Positions 1-6,173 of a stretch of 9,623 nt of DNA are shown one piece after another. This stretch comes from an uncultured Odoribacter sp. (lineage in GTDB: Bacteria; Bacteroidota; Bacteroidia; Bacteroidales; Marinifilaceae): the NCBI GenBank assembly GCA_900548135.1, contig URJC01000073.1, forward strand, positions 1 through 9,623, in the 5' to 3' direction. Below the pieces are notes generated by a model. That model had not been told where the DNA came from, searched no databases, and worked only from the letters and a program-made list of their open reading frames with translations. The position numbers were made by a program, and so were the translations under genes. How positions within the stretch are numbered: the stretch's first letter is position 1; each line of letters begins with the position of its first letter.

Positions 1-774
1 AAAATAGGGTTTTCCGGCCAATACACGTTCCTTTTTATAGGTTCCTGCCACCGGATGCTGGAAACGGGTTGGATTGGTAGAGTTTCCGGTAATAGATACG
101 TCTACGTCTTCTTTCCACATGACAGCCACACCTTCGCGTACATCGTCAACTCCATAGCAATTTACTTTTGCACGGGGACCGTCTGAATAGGCTTTGGTTT
201 TTACTACTTTCAGTTCTCCGCTGTAGTAATCAAATTCAGTCTGGACATAGGTGAATCCATTGATACGGGAGATGATCATGGCAGCATCTTTACCCAAGCC
301 GTTCAGGATCACACGCAATGGTTTTTTACGTACTTTATTAGCCATCTCGGCAATCTTGATAGCACCTTCAGCAGCTGCAAAAGATTCATGACCTGCCAGG
401 AAAGCAAAGCATTGGGTTTCTTCACTAAGCAGACGGGCTGCCAGGTTACCATGACCCAAACCTACTTTACGGTCGTCAGCAACTGATCCGGCAATACAGA
501 AAGCCTGCAGGCCTTCGCCGATAGCTTCGGCTGCATCTGCTGCGTTTTTACAACCTTTTTTGATTGCAATAGCTGCACCTACTACATAGGCCCATTTTGC
601 ATTTTCAAAACAAATATTCTGGGTTTGTTCACACTCTAAATAAGGATCAATTCCTTTTGCGTCGCAAATTGCTTCTGCTTCTTCGATTGATGCGATGCCA
701 TAGGAGTTTAATACTTTATTGATCTCATTGATCCGACGATCCTGACTTTCAAATTTTACTTCTCTTTTTGCCAT
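1..774 (-). CDS. GGGtGRT-family protein, N-terminal 258 residues (3' end outside window)
   Basis: The frame is open without a stop from the ATG at 774 to the window edge. The product begins MAKREVKFESQDRRINEINK and contains an alanine/glycine-rich stretch (LAGHESFAAAEGAIKIAEMA) followed by KPLRVILNGLGKDAAMIISR. I recognise it as the GGGtGRT family, a conserved protein of anaerobes (about 330 residues) with no established biochemical function; the motif that names the family lies near the C-terminus, beyond the left edge, so it cannot be confirmed here. The gene starts 17 bases after the stop of the NifU-like gene, so the two are almost certainly co-transcribed. The start is well supported by an AGGAGG sequence eight bases upstream. 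Family assignment is from remembered sequence similarity and is fairly secure; the function is unknown. Confidence 0.85.
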   Translation of the reverse strand, partial: MAKREVKFESQDRRINEINKVLNSYGIASIEEAEAICDAKGIDPYLECEQTQNICFENAKWAYVVGAAIAIKKGCKNAADAAEAIGEGLQAFCIAGSVADDRKVGLGHGNLAARLLSEETQCFAFLAGHESFAAAEGAIKIAEMANKVRKKPLRVILNGLGKDAAMIISRINGFTYVQTEFDYYSGELKVVKTKAYSDGPRAKVNCYGVDDVREGVAVMWKEDVDVSITGNSTNPTRFQHPVAGTYKKERVLAGKPYF

Positions 775-782
775 AATGTATT

Positions 783-788
783 CCTCCT
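783..788 (-). promoter_or_regulatory. Perfect Shine-Dalgarno sequence of the GGGtGRT gene
   Basis: On the minus strand AGGAGG stands eight bases before the ATG at 774, inside the 17-base gap after the upstream stop codon. It fixes the start codon. It is notable because the other genes here have A-rich leaders and no such site, as is usual in Bacteroidetes. Confidence 0.75.
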
Positions 789-791
789 ATT

Positions 792-1484
792 TTATTCGTG
801 ACGTGGGTCAATATATTTAACTGCATTGGCGAAACGTCCGTAGTTCGCAGTGGCTTTTTTCAATGCTTCATTGGCATCAGTACCTTTTTTAATCAGGTCC
901 ATCATGACACCTAAGCGTACAAATTCATATCCGCAAACTTCATCGTCTTCATCAAGAGCCAGACGGGTAATGTAACCTTCTGCCAGTTCCAGATAACGAA
1001 CCCCTTTTGCTTTAGTAGCGTAAGTGGTACCTACCTGACTACGCAGACCTTTACCTAAATCTTCCAAACCTGCACCAATCACCAGTCCTCCTTCAGAAAA
1101 AGCACTCTGAGTACGTCCGTAAACAATTTGCAGGAACAATTCGCGCATAGCCGTATTGATCGCATCGCAAACCAAGTCTGTATTCAAAGCTTCCAGTATG
1201 GTTTTACCCGGCAGGATTTCAGCAGCCATAGCAGCAGAATGAGTCATACCTGAACAACCAATGGTTTCTACCAAGGCTTCTTCGATTACCCCTTCTTTGA
1301 TATTCAGGGTCAGTTTACAAGCTCCTTGTTTAGGGGCACACCAACCAATACCATGAGTTAAACCCGAGATGTCTTTGATTTCTTTCGCTTTCACCCATTT
1401 GCCTTCTTCAGGAATTGGGGCTGGTCCATGATCCGGACCTTTTTTTACAACGCACATGTGTTGTACTTCCTGTGAATAAATCAT
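792..1484 (-). CDS. NifU/IscU-like iron-sulfur cluster scaffold protein
   Basis: A 230-residue protein related to the IscU/NifU N-terminal scaffold fold. Visible landmarks are GWCAPKQGAC (Cys49, Cys56), IGCSGMTHSAAMAAE (Cys77, corresponding to the GCG(S/A)AIASS loop of IscU) followed by LPGKTILEA, which matches the GKTLEEA segment of IscU, and Cys106. These cysteines are plausible Fe-S ligands; Cys11 and Cys184 are extra. The protein is longer than IscU (about 130 residues), with a C-terminal extension of roughly 90 residues. It lies directly upstream of, and is probably co-transcribed with, the GGGtGRT gene, a pairing I know from Bacteroides genomes. Which apoprotein it serves is unknown; no IscS, Suf or Nif genes are visible. 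The ATG at 1484 is preferred; an internal ATG at 1457 would still retain the conserved core. Confidence 0.85.
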   Translation of the reverse strand: MIYSQEVQHMCVVKKGPDHGPAPIPEEGKWVKAKEIKDISGLTHGIGWCAPKQGACKLTLNIKEGVIEEALVETIGCSGMTHSAAMAAEILPGKTILEALNTDLVCDAINTAMRELFLQIVYGRTQSAFSEGGLVIGAGLEDLGKGLRSQVGTTYATKAKGVRYLELAEGYITRLALDEDDEVCGYEFVRLGVMMDLIKKGTDANEALKKATANYGRFANAVKYIDPRHE

Positions 1485-1545
1485 CTTTATCGCTTTTATA
1501 GATTAATATATTGCTAATCGCCACTTGTTGAGCGCACAAACCTGA

Positions 1546-1553
1546 CAAAGATA
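1546..1553 (-). promoter_or_regulatory. Bacteroidales-type -7 box for the NifU-like/GGGtGRT operon
   Basis: TATCTTTG on the minus strand matches the Bacteroides -7 consensus TAnnTTTG. It sits 61 bases before the start codon, which predicts a leader of about 55 bases. No good TTTG -33 box is present at the usual distance; only a T-run is there. Confidence 0.5.
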
Positions 1554-1752
1554 ACTTTTTCAACGAAATAAAAAAAGATCTGAATAAACATATAATTGTG
1601 CAGACGTTTGAAAAAAAGATTTAAGAATATTGTTGGATGTTCAGAATAAGTGTTTTTATATCAAGCTTTTCGGTTGGTATGTATAAAAGATGGGGCTGAA
1701 TGTTTCTAAATGGTAGAGCACAGTATAAAGTTTTTGGGTTTTATTTTTCTTA

Positions 1753-1787
1753 TTCCGCTTCCGGAAAGTCCAGATCCGGAAACGGAA
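1753..1787. repeat. 13-bp inverted repeat in the divergent intergenic region
   Basis: Arms TTCCGCTTCCGGA (1753-1765) and TCCGGAAACGGAA (1775-1787) pair over 13 positions with a single C/A mismatch across a nine-base loop. Neither strand has a T-run immediately after the stem, so it is not a standard intrinsic terminator. It lies between the minus-strand NifU-like operon and the plus-strand phosphatase. The rest of 1485-1907 holds the two predicted -7 boxes and no convincing gene. Confidence 0.6.
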
Positions 1788-1878
1788 AAATATAAACCTG
1801 CGGACTGGATTTTTGCTTCCAGGTGTGTTGGCCTTAAATTAAAATGCTCGTCTTCACAATTTTTTAACAATTTTCATT

Positions 1879-1886
1879 TATATTTG
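1879..1886 (+). promoter_or_regulatory. -7 box of the alkaline phosphatase gene
   Basis: TATATTTG fits TAnnTTTG and lies 21 bases before the ATG at 1908, predicting a short leader of about 15 bases. No TTTG is found at the -33 position, so the promoter may depend on an activator. Confidence 0.45.
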
Positions 1887-1907
1887 TTCAAACAATTATA
1901 GAGACCT

Positions 1908-3338
1908 ATGAAACAAATTACTTACTTTTTATCGTTGGCTATCATTGCTGTGATGCTGTTGCCGCAATGCCAGCAAGCTCCGAAGGAGAAAAAAGCCAAA
2001 TATGTATTTTATTTTATTGGAGACGGAATGGGAGTGAATCAGGTCAATGGGACTGAAATGTATTTGGCAGAGACAAGGGGACGGATAGGGATTGAACCTT
2101 TGAATTTTACTCAATTTCCAGTGACTAATTTTGCTACGACTTATTCCAGGTACAATTCTGTGACCTGTTCTGCTGCTGCAGGTACGGCTTTGGCTACCGG
2201 AACAAAAACAAAAAATGGAACGATCGGGATGGATAGCCTGCACAAAGCACCTTTGTATAGCGTGGCTGTACAAGCGAAGAAGGCTGGTAAAAAAGTGGGT
2301 ATTACAACCAGCGTTAGTATTGACCATGCTACTCCGGCAGCTTTTTATGCTCATCAGCCTGACCGGAATATGTATTACGAAATTGCTACCGATTTACCGA
2401 AAACTGGTTTTGATTTATATGCCGGAGCCGGTTTTTTGCAACTTAAAAATAAGAAGGATACAACTGCTATCGGAATTTATGAGCTTTTAAAAGATTCCGG
2501 ATATATCGTTGTAAGAGGAACAGAAGAATTTAAGGCAAAATCAGCTGGTGCTGATAAAGTCGTTTATATCCAGCAGAAAGGAACGAAAGCCAAGAGTTTA
2601 CCCTATGCACTTGACCGGAAAAGTGATGATCTGACATTGGCTCAGATAACCGGGGATGCGATTGATTTTCTCAGTCATAATAATGACACTGGTTTTTTCT
2701 TAATGGTGGAAGGGGGTAAAATCGATTGGGCTTGCCATGATAATGATGCAGCAACAGTTTATCATGAGATTGTAGATATGGCAGAAGCTGTCGGAAAAGC
2801 ACTTGATTTTTATCAGCAACACCCGGAAGAAACGCTGATTGTCGTTACGGCAGACCATGAAACGGGAGGAATGGCTTTGGGGACTGGAAGATATGCTTTG
2901 AATTTGCGGGCATTACAACATCAAAAGGTTTCTAAAGAACAGTTAACCGTAAAATTGAAACAATTGCGTAAAGAAAAAAATAATAAGGTGTCCTGGGAAG
3001 AAATACAGGCACTTCTAGCTGAAAATTTGGGATTGGGGAGTGCTGTGAGGTTGAGTGAGAAACAAGAGAAAGAATTGAAAGAGTTATATAAAGAGACTTT
3101 CCGGGGAGGGGAAGTCAAACTGAAAAAGAGCCTCTATTCAGCTAATGAACCGTTAGCAGAGAAAGCTGTTGGGATTCTGGACCAGATTGCACTTGTTGGC
3201 TGGACGAGTGGAGGACATTCTGCTGGCGTTGTTCCTGTCTTCGCTATTGGTGCAGGAGCTCAGTTGTTTCAGGGAAAATTGGATAATACCGATATTCCCC
3301 GCAAGATTGCAGAAGCGGCCGGATATAATGCAAAATAA
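1908..3338 (+). CDS. Alkaline phosphatase (PhoA family), exported
   Basis: A 476-residue member of the PhoA-type alkaline phosphatases, which hydrolyse phosphomonoesters outside the cytoplasm to release phosphate. All the metal and catalytic motifs are visible: GDGMG (Asp39), the nucleophile loop VTCSAAAGTALATG (Ser88), DHATPAAF (139-146), EGGKIDWACHDND (Glu268, Asp273, His277), TADHETGG (Asp316, His317) and GHSAG (His437). The usual Asp before the nucleophilic Ser is a Cys here. Residues 1-20 form a signal peptide (KQ, then a hydrophobic run) ending at Cys21; the sequence LPQC is a poor lipobox, so it may be a lipoprotein or a soluble periplasmic enzyme. Residues 330-415 form a charged, helix-rich insert typical of the longer members. 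The gene stands alone, facing away from the NifU-like operon, and is followed by hairpins. Enzyme class is secure; substrate range is not known. Confidence 0.95.
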   Translation: MKQITYFLSLAIIAVMLLPQCQQAPKEKKAKYVFYFIGDGMGVNQVNGTEMYLAETRGRIGIEPLNFTQFPVTNFATTYSRYNSVTCSAAAGTALATGTKTKNGTIGMDSLHKAPLYSVAVQAKKAGKKVGITTSVSIDHATPAAFYAHQPDRNMYYEIATDLPKTGFDLYAGAGFLQLKNKKDTTAIGIYELLKDSGYIVVRGTEEFKAKSAGADKVVYIQQKGTKAKSLPYALDRKSDDLTLAQITGDAIDFLSHNNDTGFFLMVEGGKIDWACHDNDAATVYHEIVDMAEAVGKALDFYQQHPEETLIVVTADHETGGMALGTGRYALNLRALQHQKVSKEQLTVKLKQLRKEKNNKVSWEEIQALLAENLGLGSAVRLSEKQEKELKELYKETFRGGEVKLKKSLYSANEPLAEKAVGILDQIALVGWTSGGHSAGVVPVFAIGAGAQLFQGKLDNTDIPRKIAEAAGYNAK

Positions 3339-3359
3339 GTTGACAATAATTGATTTTGT

Positions 3360-3424
3360 CGGTCATCAATACAGCATTTACTGTATTGATGCCGAAGAAA
3401 ATCTGCAGGATTTTCATTTTTCTG
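3360..3424 (+). terminator. Tandem hairpins downstream of the alkaline phosphatase gene
   Basis: The first stem pairs CATCAATACAG (3364-3374) with CTGTATTGATG (3381-3391) perfectly, extended by CGG/CCG (3360-3362, 3392-3394) past a one-base bulge. The second pairs GAAAATC (3397-3403) with GATTTTC (3409-3415) and is followed by ATTTTTCTGTTT. The second hairpin with its T-rich tail is the likely intrinsic terminator; the first may stabilise the 3' end of the mRNA. Confidence 0.6.
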
Positions 3425-3643
3425 TTTCAAACTTTAAAAACGGATAATACTGTTTCTGTATACCAAATTGCTTTCAAGTCTGCTTGCCCCTTACGATGGG
3501 ACGTATGTAATGACGGTCAATGCCTTTCTGTAATCAGAAAGGCTTCTGGTAAGACTATGTATTTTACTATGCCTTTGTTTGGAGGATTTCCCCTGTTTTG
3601 AGCTATCAAACCTTATTTTCCGGGGGACCACCTTTTCCATGCA
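3425..3643. other. Non-coding stretch with a 9-bp hairpin
   Basis: No convincing gene is present on either strand; open frames here are short and their translations resemble nothing I recognise. The only structure I see is a perfect stem, GCCTTTCTG (3522-3530) with CAGAAAGGC (3535-3543), around a TAAT loop. It lacks a T-run on either strand. Confidence 0.5.
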
Positions 3644-3898
3644 TTATATAGATTCCAGCAAATTTTTATATTCGTTCTTTGCTCTGTCATCCGCAGTATC
3701 CACATATTGCCGGACGTATGTCACCATCTGCTTTTTCACTTCATCCGGTGCATTTACAGCAAAATATCGCAATAACACATCCAGGTTCAAACGTAATTTT
3801 GCATCAGGTAAACGAATCACCTCCTCGGTATAACACTTCATCAAAGCTTTCCAGTTCCGGCCCAGATAACAGGTAGTCAGCCGATCCAGATAAATCAA
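3644..3898 (-). pseudogene. Orphan C-terminal-like fragment of an unrecognised protein
   Basis: An 84-codon open frame ending at a stop at 3644. Its composition looks like real protein (for example ALMKCYTEEVIRLPDAKLRL, then DEVKKQMVTYVRQYVD), mostly helical and soluble. It has no good start: the first usable codon is a TTG at 3898 preceded two codons earlier by an in-frame stop, and the first ATG is at residue 20 (3841). This suggests the tail of a larger gene whose front has been lost, though a short gene beginning at the ATG cannot be excluded. I do not recognise the family. The upstream stretch (3899-4000) has another short protein-like frame, consistent with decayed coding DNA. Confidence 0.4.
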
Positions 3899-4103
3899 CG
3901 TTTAAATAGTTTGATTTTGTATATTGATGGTATATTGTTGAGTCTTGATTCCATCTGGTGAATGGTCAGTTAGTTTTCCGATTAGTGTTCAATATCTGTT
4001 ATGATTTAAAATCTGAGAATTTGTATCAAGATTTTCTTACATAAAGTTATTTTTCCGGGAACAAAGAAACGCCTGTTATCGTTTATAAAGGAAAAAGATA
4101 TTT

Positions 4104-4262
4104 ATGAAAAAGAGAAGAAGTAATATTTGGTTGACCATTGGTGTTATTATTATTTGTGTTTTATTGCTTTATTGGTTGTTTGCGAGGACTCTTATTGTTG
4201 AAGATGAGGAATTTGAGACAACAAATGTTCCGGCAGTTATTCAGGAATCTCCCGGTGAGTGA
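4104..4262 (+). CDS. Small single-span membrane protein (52 residues)
   Basis: The ATG at 4104 opens 52 codons ending in TGA. The product has a basic N-terminus (MKKRRSN), one strongly hydrophobic segment at residues 8-26 (WLTIGVIIICVLLLYWLF), and an acidic, polar tail (VEDEEFETT to the end), which predicts an inner-membrane peptide with the N-terminus inside and the C-terminus in the periplasm. AAAGGAAAAAG ends seven bases upstream as a plausible A/G-rich ribosome site. Its last 26 bases overlap the end of the convergent DoxX gene. The textbook membrane-peptide architecture and the ribosome site argue that it is real; I do not recognise a family and no function can be assigned. Confidence 0.6.
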   Translation: MKKRRSNIWLTIGVIIICVLLLYWLFARTLIVEDEEFETTNVPAVIQESPGE

Positions 4263-4677
4263 GTTTTTGCCGGATGATTTCGTCCAGCGAATATCTTCCG
4301 GCACCAGTCCACAATAAGGTAACAAATATTCCTAGATACAGGATAGCTAGTTCCCTGACTGTAAAAGGATCATTGCCGTGGATGATAAAAATAGCCATTA
4401 GCATCCCAAATATCAGGGGTAAAGTTGCTAAACGGGTCATAAACCCGAATATAATACATAATGAACATCCTACTTCTGCAAAAAGAATCAATATCAAAGA
4501 GACTATGCTACTTACTCCTAGTGGATCCGGAAAGGTTGTAGCTAAGGTAGAAAAGGAGGATAATTTGGCCCAGCCATGTGTTAGCATTAGAAAGCCGGCA
4601 AATAAACGGAAGAAACATAAGGCTCCATCCAAATGTTTGCGGTCCGATCTGACAAGTTTCAATAATAATTCTTTCAT
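4237..4677 (-). CDS. DoxX family membrane protein
   Basis: A 146-residue DoxX-family integral membrane protein with four predicted spans at about 17-33, 54-78, 82-99 and 108-126. Family features are FFRLFAGFLMLTHGWAKL in the first span and loop, an acidic residue within span two (FAEVG, Glu68), and ITHG-like HGNDPFTVRELAILYLG leading into span four. Members are associated with quinone- or thiol-linked redox processes in some bacteria, but the role of this one is unknown. Its ATG overlaps the stop of the beta-barrel-like fragment by four bases (ATGA), and its 3' end overlaps the small membrane protein gene on the other strand. No dedicated promoter was identified. Length is normal for the family, so it appears intact although its upstream neighbours are decayed. 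Confidence 0.88.
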   Translation of the reverse strand: MKELLLKLVRSDRKHLDGALCFFRLFAGFLMLTHGWAKLSSFSTLATTFPDPLGVSSIVSLILILFAEVGCSLCIIFGFMTRLATLPLIFGMLMAIFIIHGNDPFTVRELAILYLGIFVTLLWTGAGRYSLDEIIRQKLTHREIPE

Positions 4678-4961
4678 TTTACAATCTTTTTCTTCTTTTT
4701 ACGAAAAGAGGAGATGAAAGTTAGCATCTTTTCAATCACATCCACAATCCCCATTCTGAAAATATCATAACTCAAAGTAAGGGAAGCCTGTACAGGAAAT
4801 AATTTGTCATGCCAAAGTTGCTGGTTTTTCAGTGTTTTTTTCATTCCTGCACTGCCCCGGCACATTATATTCAAATGTTTTATAAGCTGATGTTCATAAC
4901 CGATGGTGATTCCGGCATTCCAGTTTTCCAGGGCATTGACAGGGATCTCGTAAATTTCCTT
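4674..4961 (-). pseudogene. C-terminal remnant resembling an outer-membrane beta-barrel protein
   Basis: The frame is open from just after a TGA at 4962-4964 to a stop at 4674. It reads KEIYEIPVNALENWNAGITI, then GYEHQLIKHLNIMCRGSAGM, and later PVQASLTLSYDIFRMG. Alternating hydrophobic and polar residues and phrases such as NAGITIGYEH and ASLTLSYDIF look like the strands of an outer-membrane barrel, but the ending in a lysine run (FRKKKKKIVK) is not a normal barrel terminus. There is no start codon with a ribosome site; the first candidates are a TTG at 4874 and ATGs inside the frame. I read this as the tail of a larger gene whose 5' part was lost. The barrel assignment is inference from pattern only. 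The stop overlaps the DoxX start by four bases. Confidence 0.45.
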
Positions 4962-4978
4962 TCAGGTTTAAGTTACTT

Positions 4979-5617
4979 TTAACTGTTGAAAGCTGATTCC
5001 AATACAGCAGCAGTCAGGGAAAGTCCGACACGTCCCAAAGAAATTGTGTAACCCTCCTTCGTTTTTCCGCAGTAACCTGGAACCACAGCAACGCCCTTTA
5101 GTTGACCAAATTCTTGTTTTACTGCATTACAACTTTCTTTCCATAAAACTTCCGGAGCTCCGAAATTACCGTTGGTCAGGATAAAATTGCGGGAATCTTT
5201 CCAGGTCGCTTCCGGAAATAATTTGCTGAATAATAAGGAAGCCAGGATATCTCCTTTTGCCAGAATATAGTCTTTCATGTATTGGGAAGAATCTTTCAGG
5301 ACAGCCACATGATGCAGAATGCTATATAGTTCATCTAATTGTACCTTCATTTCTACTTTATATTCTTCTAACTTTTTACCTGCTAACAATTCATAAGCCA
5401 GTTGTTCGTGAATGTTTTGTAATTCTTTGAATTCTTCTTCAAATCCACGTCCCTGATGTAAGCTCAAGGCATATAATTGACGCAGGCGGGGCATAATTCC
5501 TTTTAAAGCGGATATTACAATTACACAAGGACTATTCTGATTCAGGATATTATTTTTAATATTTGCAAGGGATTCCTGGTTTTGCAGGATTGCACCTTTA
5601 AATTTCATGACTAACAT
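4979..5617 (-). CDS. Truncated, motif-degenerate aspartokinase-like protein
   Basis: From the ATG at 5617 the product is 212 residues and lines up along its length with the N-terminal kinase domain of Bacteroidales aspartokinase/homoserine dehydrogenase (ThrA-type). Matching points are MKFKG (residues 4-8, for MKFGGTS), VISALKG (34-40, for VSALGG), KGDILAS (121-127, for YGERLSS), DSRNFI (141-146, conserved), VPGYCG then KEG (179-189), and LGRVGLSLTAA (194-204, for LGRGGSDYTAA). The glycine-rich GGTS, the GE and the SD of these motifs are altered, so aspartate phosphorylation looks unlikely. The frame stops where the kinase domain should continue for another 80 residues or so, with no regulatory or dehydrogenase domain. 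It is either an eroding pseudogene still lacking stops or a pseudoenzyme. Upstream TTG (5671) and ATG (5653) starts are possible; 5617 fits the homologous start best. Confidence 0.6.
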   Translation of the reverse strand: MLVMKFKGAILQNQESLANIKNNILNQNSPCVIVISALKGIMPRLRQLYALSLHQGRGFEEEFKELQNIHEQLAYELLAGKKLEEYKVEMKVQLDELYSILHHVAVLKDSSQYMKDYILAKGDILASLLFSKLFPEATWKDSRNFILTNGNFGAPEVLWKESCNAVKQEFGQLKGVAVVPGYCGKTKEGYTISLGRVGLSLTAAVLESAFNS

Positions 5618-5723
5618 ATCAATGAATTTTAATTGTAAATTTTTGATTTTCATAAATAACCGAAATGCCAATCTCCGGCAGCCTGGGCTGGAAAATATAC
5701 GAGTATATTGATTGGTAATATGA

Positions 5724-5753
5724 CAACTTAAACCCCCATAGGGGTAATAGTTG
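5724..5753. repeat. Interrupted palindrome between the aspartokinase-like gene and the FecR remnant
   Basis: CAACT (5724-5728) pairs with AGTTG (5749-5753), and ACCCC (5732-5736) pairs with GGGGT (5741-5745), separated by a symmetric three-base mismatch (taa/aat) and a CATA loop. It lies about 107 bases before the start of the aspartokinase-like frame, where an operator or a 5' RNA hairpin would be. There is no T-run after it. The rest of 5618-5929 contains no gene I can support. Confidence 0.55.
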
Positions 5754-5929
5754 TTGTAGTAGTAATAATGGAAATCATAGAGAAAGTTGCAGACATAATC
5801 CTATCACAAGATTTCATTGAAATCATTTCAGAAATTGCCATATTTAGACTTTCCCTTTTCATACTGATAACAAACTTAGAACAAAAATTGCTAACAATCA
5901 AGTTTTTTCAGAAAAAAATCATTAAGAAT

Positions 5930-6169
5930 TTGGCAGGTAGTATCCGGATCAGTACTCCGGATCAAGAAGTTTGGCTTCAACCGGGAAAGCAAGCCAGGGG
6001 CAGATCTACAAACTCACTTATATACCGCCTGGCATTCCGGTATATTTGTATTTATAGACCAGATGCTGGAAGATATTCTGAATACATTGTCGGTTGATAT
6101 CATATCGATCTGATTTATACTTATCCTGATTTAAGAGAAATTCAGTTTACCTGTGAATTGAAGCTATAA
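5930..6169 (+). pseudogene. Frameshifted remnant of a FecR-family anti-sigma factor
   Basis: Three frames in sequence carry consecutive pieces of the FecR periplasmic region. Frame one (5930 to about 6002) reads GSIRISTPDQEVWLQPGKQA, like the GSV.VSTPDQEV.L.PGEQA strand of FecR. Frame two (from 6003 to about 6096) reads LYTAWHSGIFVF, then LEDILNTLSVD, matching the LYTAWKDGKFVF and LEDIL..LSRWY of FecR. Frame three (6098-6169) reads YHIDLIYTYPDLREIQFTCELK, matching the Y.VDI.YQ.P.LKEI.FTGELKRY segment. The N-terminal helical and membrane parts are missing or scrambled and the reading ends in a stop where about 50 further residues are expected. FecR proteins control ECF sigma factors for nutrient uptake; no partner sigma or SusC-like gene remains here. 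An intact-looking 109-codon frame at 5768-6097 covers only the first piece. Confidence 0.65.
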
Positions 6170-6173
6170 ATTT

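Noticed and set aside
1710..1901. 63-codon plus-strand frame ahead of the phosphatase
   Set aside because: It overlaps the predicted phosphatase promoter and contains the strong dyad; composition and lack of a ribosome site suggest non-coding DNA.
1929..2354. 141-codon minus-strand frame inside the phosphatase gene
   Set aside because: Shadow of a strongly supported gene; the translation is cysteine- and serine-rich with no family resemblance.
4259..4717. 152-codon plus-strand frame
   Set aside because: It is antisense to the clear DoxX gene and its translation is a lysine- and serine-rich shadow.
5768..6097. 109-codon plus-strand frame as an intact gene
   Set aside because: Only its second half resembles a protein family, and that family (FecR) continues in another frame; the frame is better read as part of a pseudogene.
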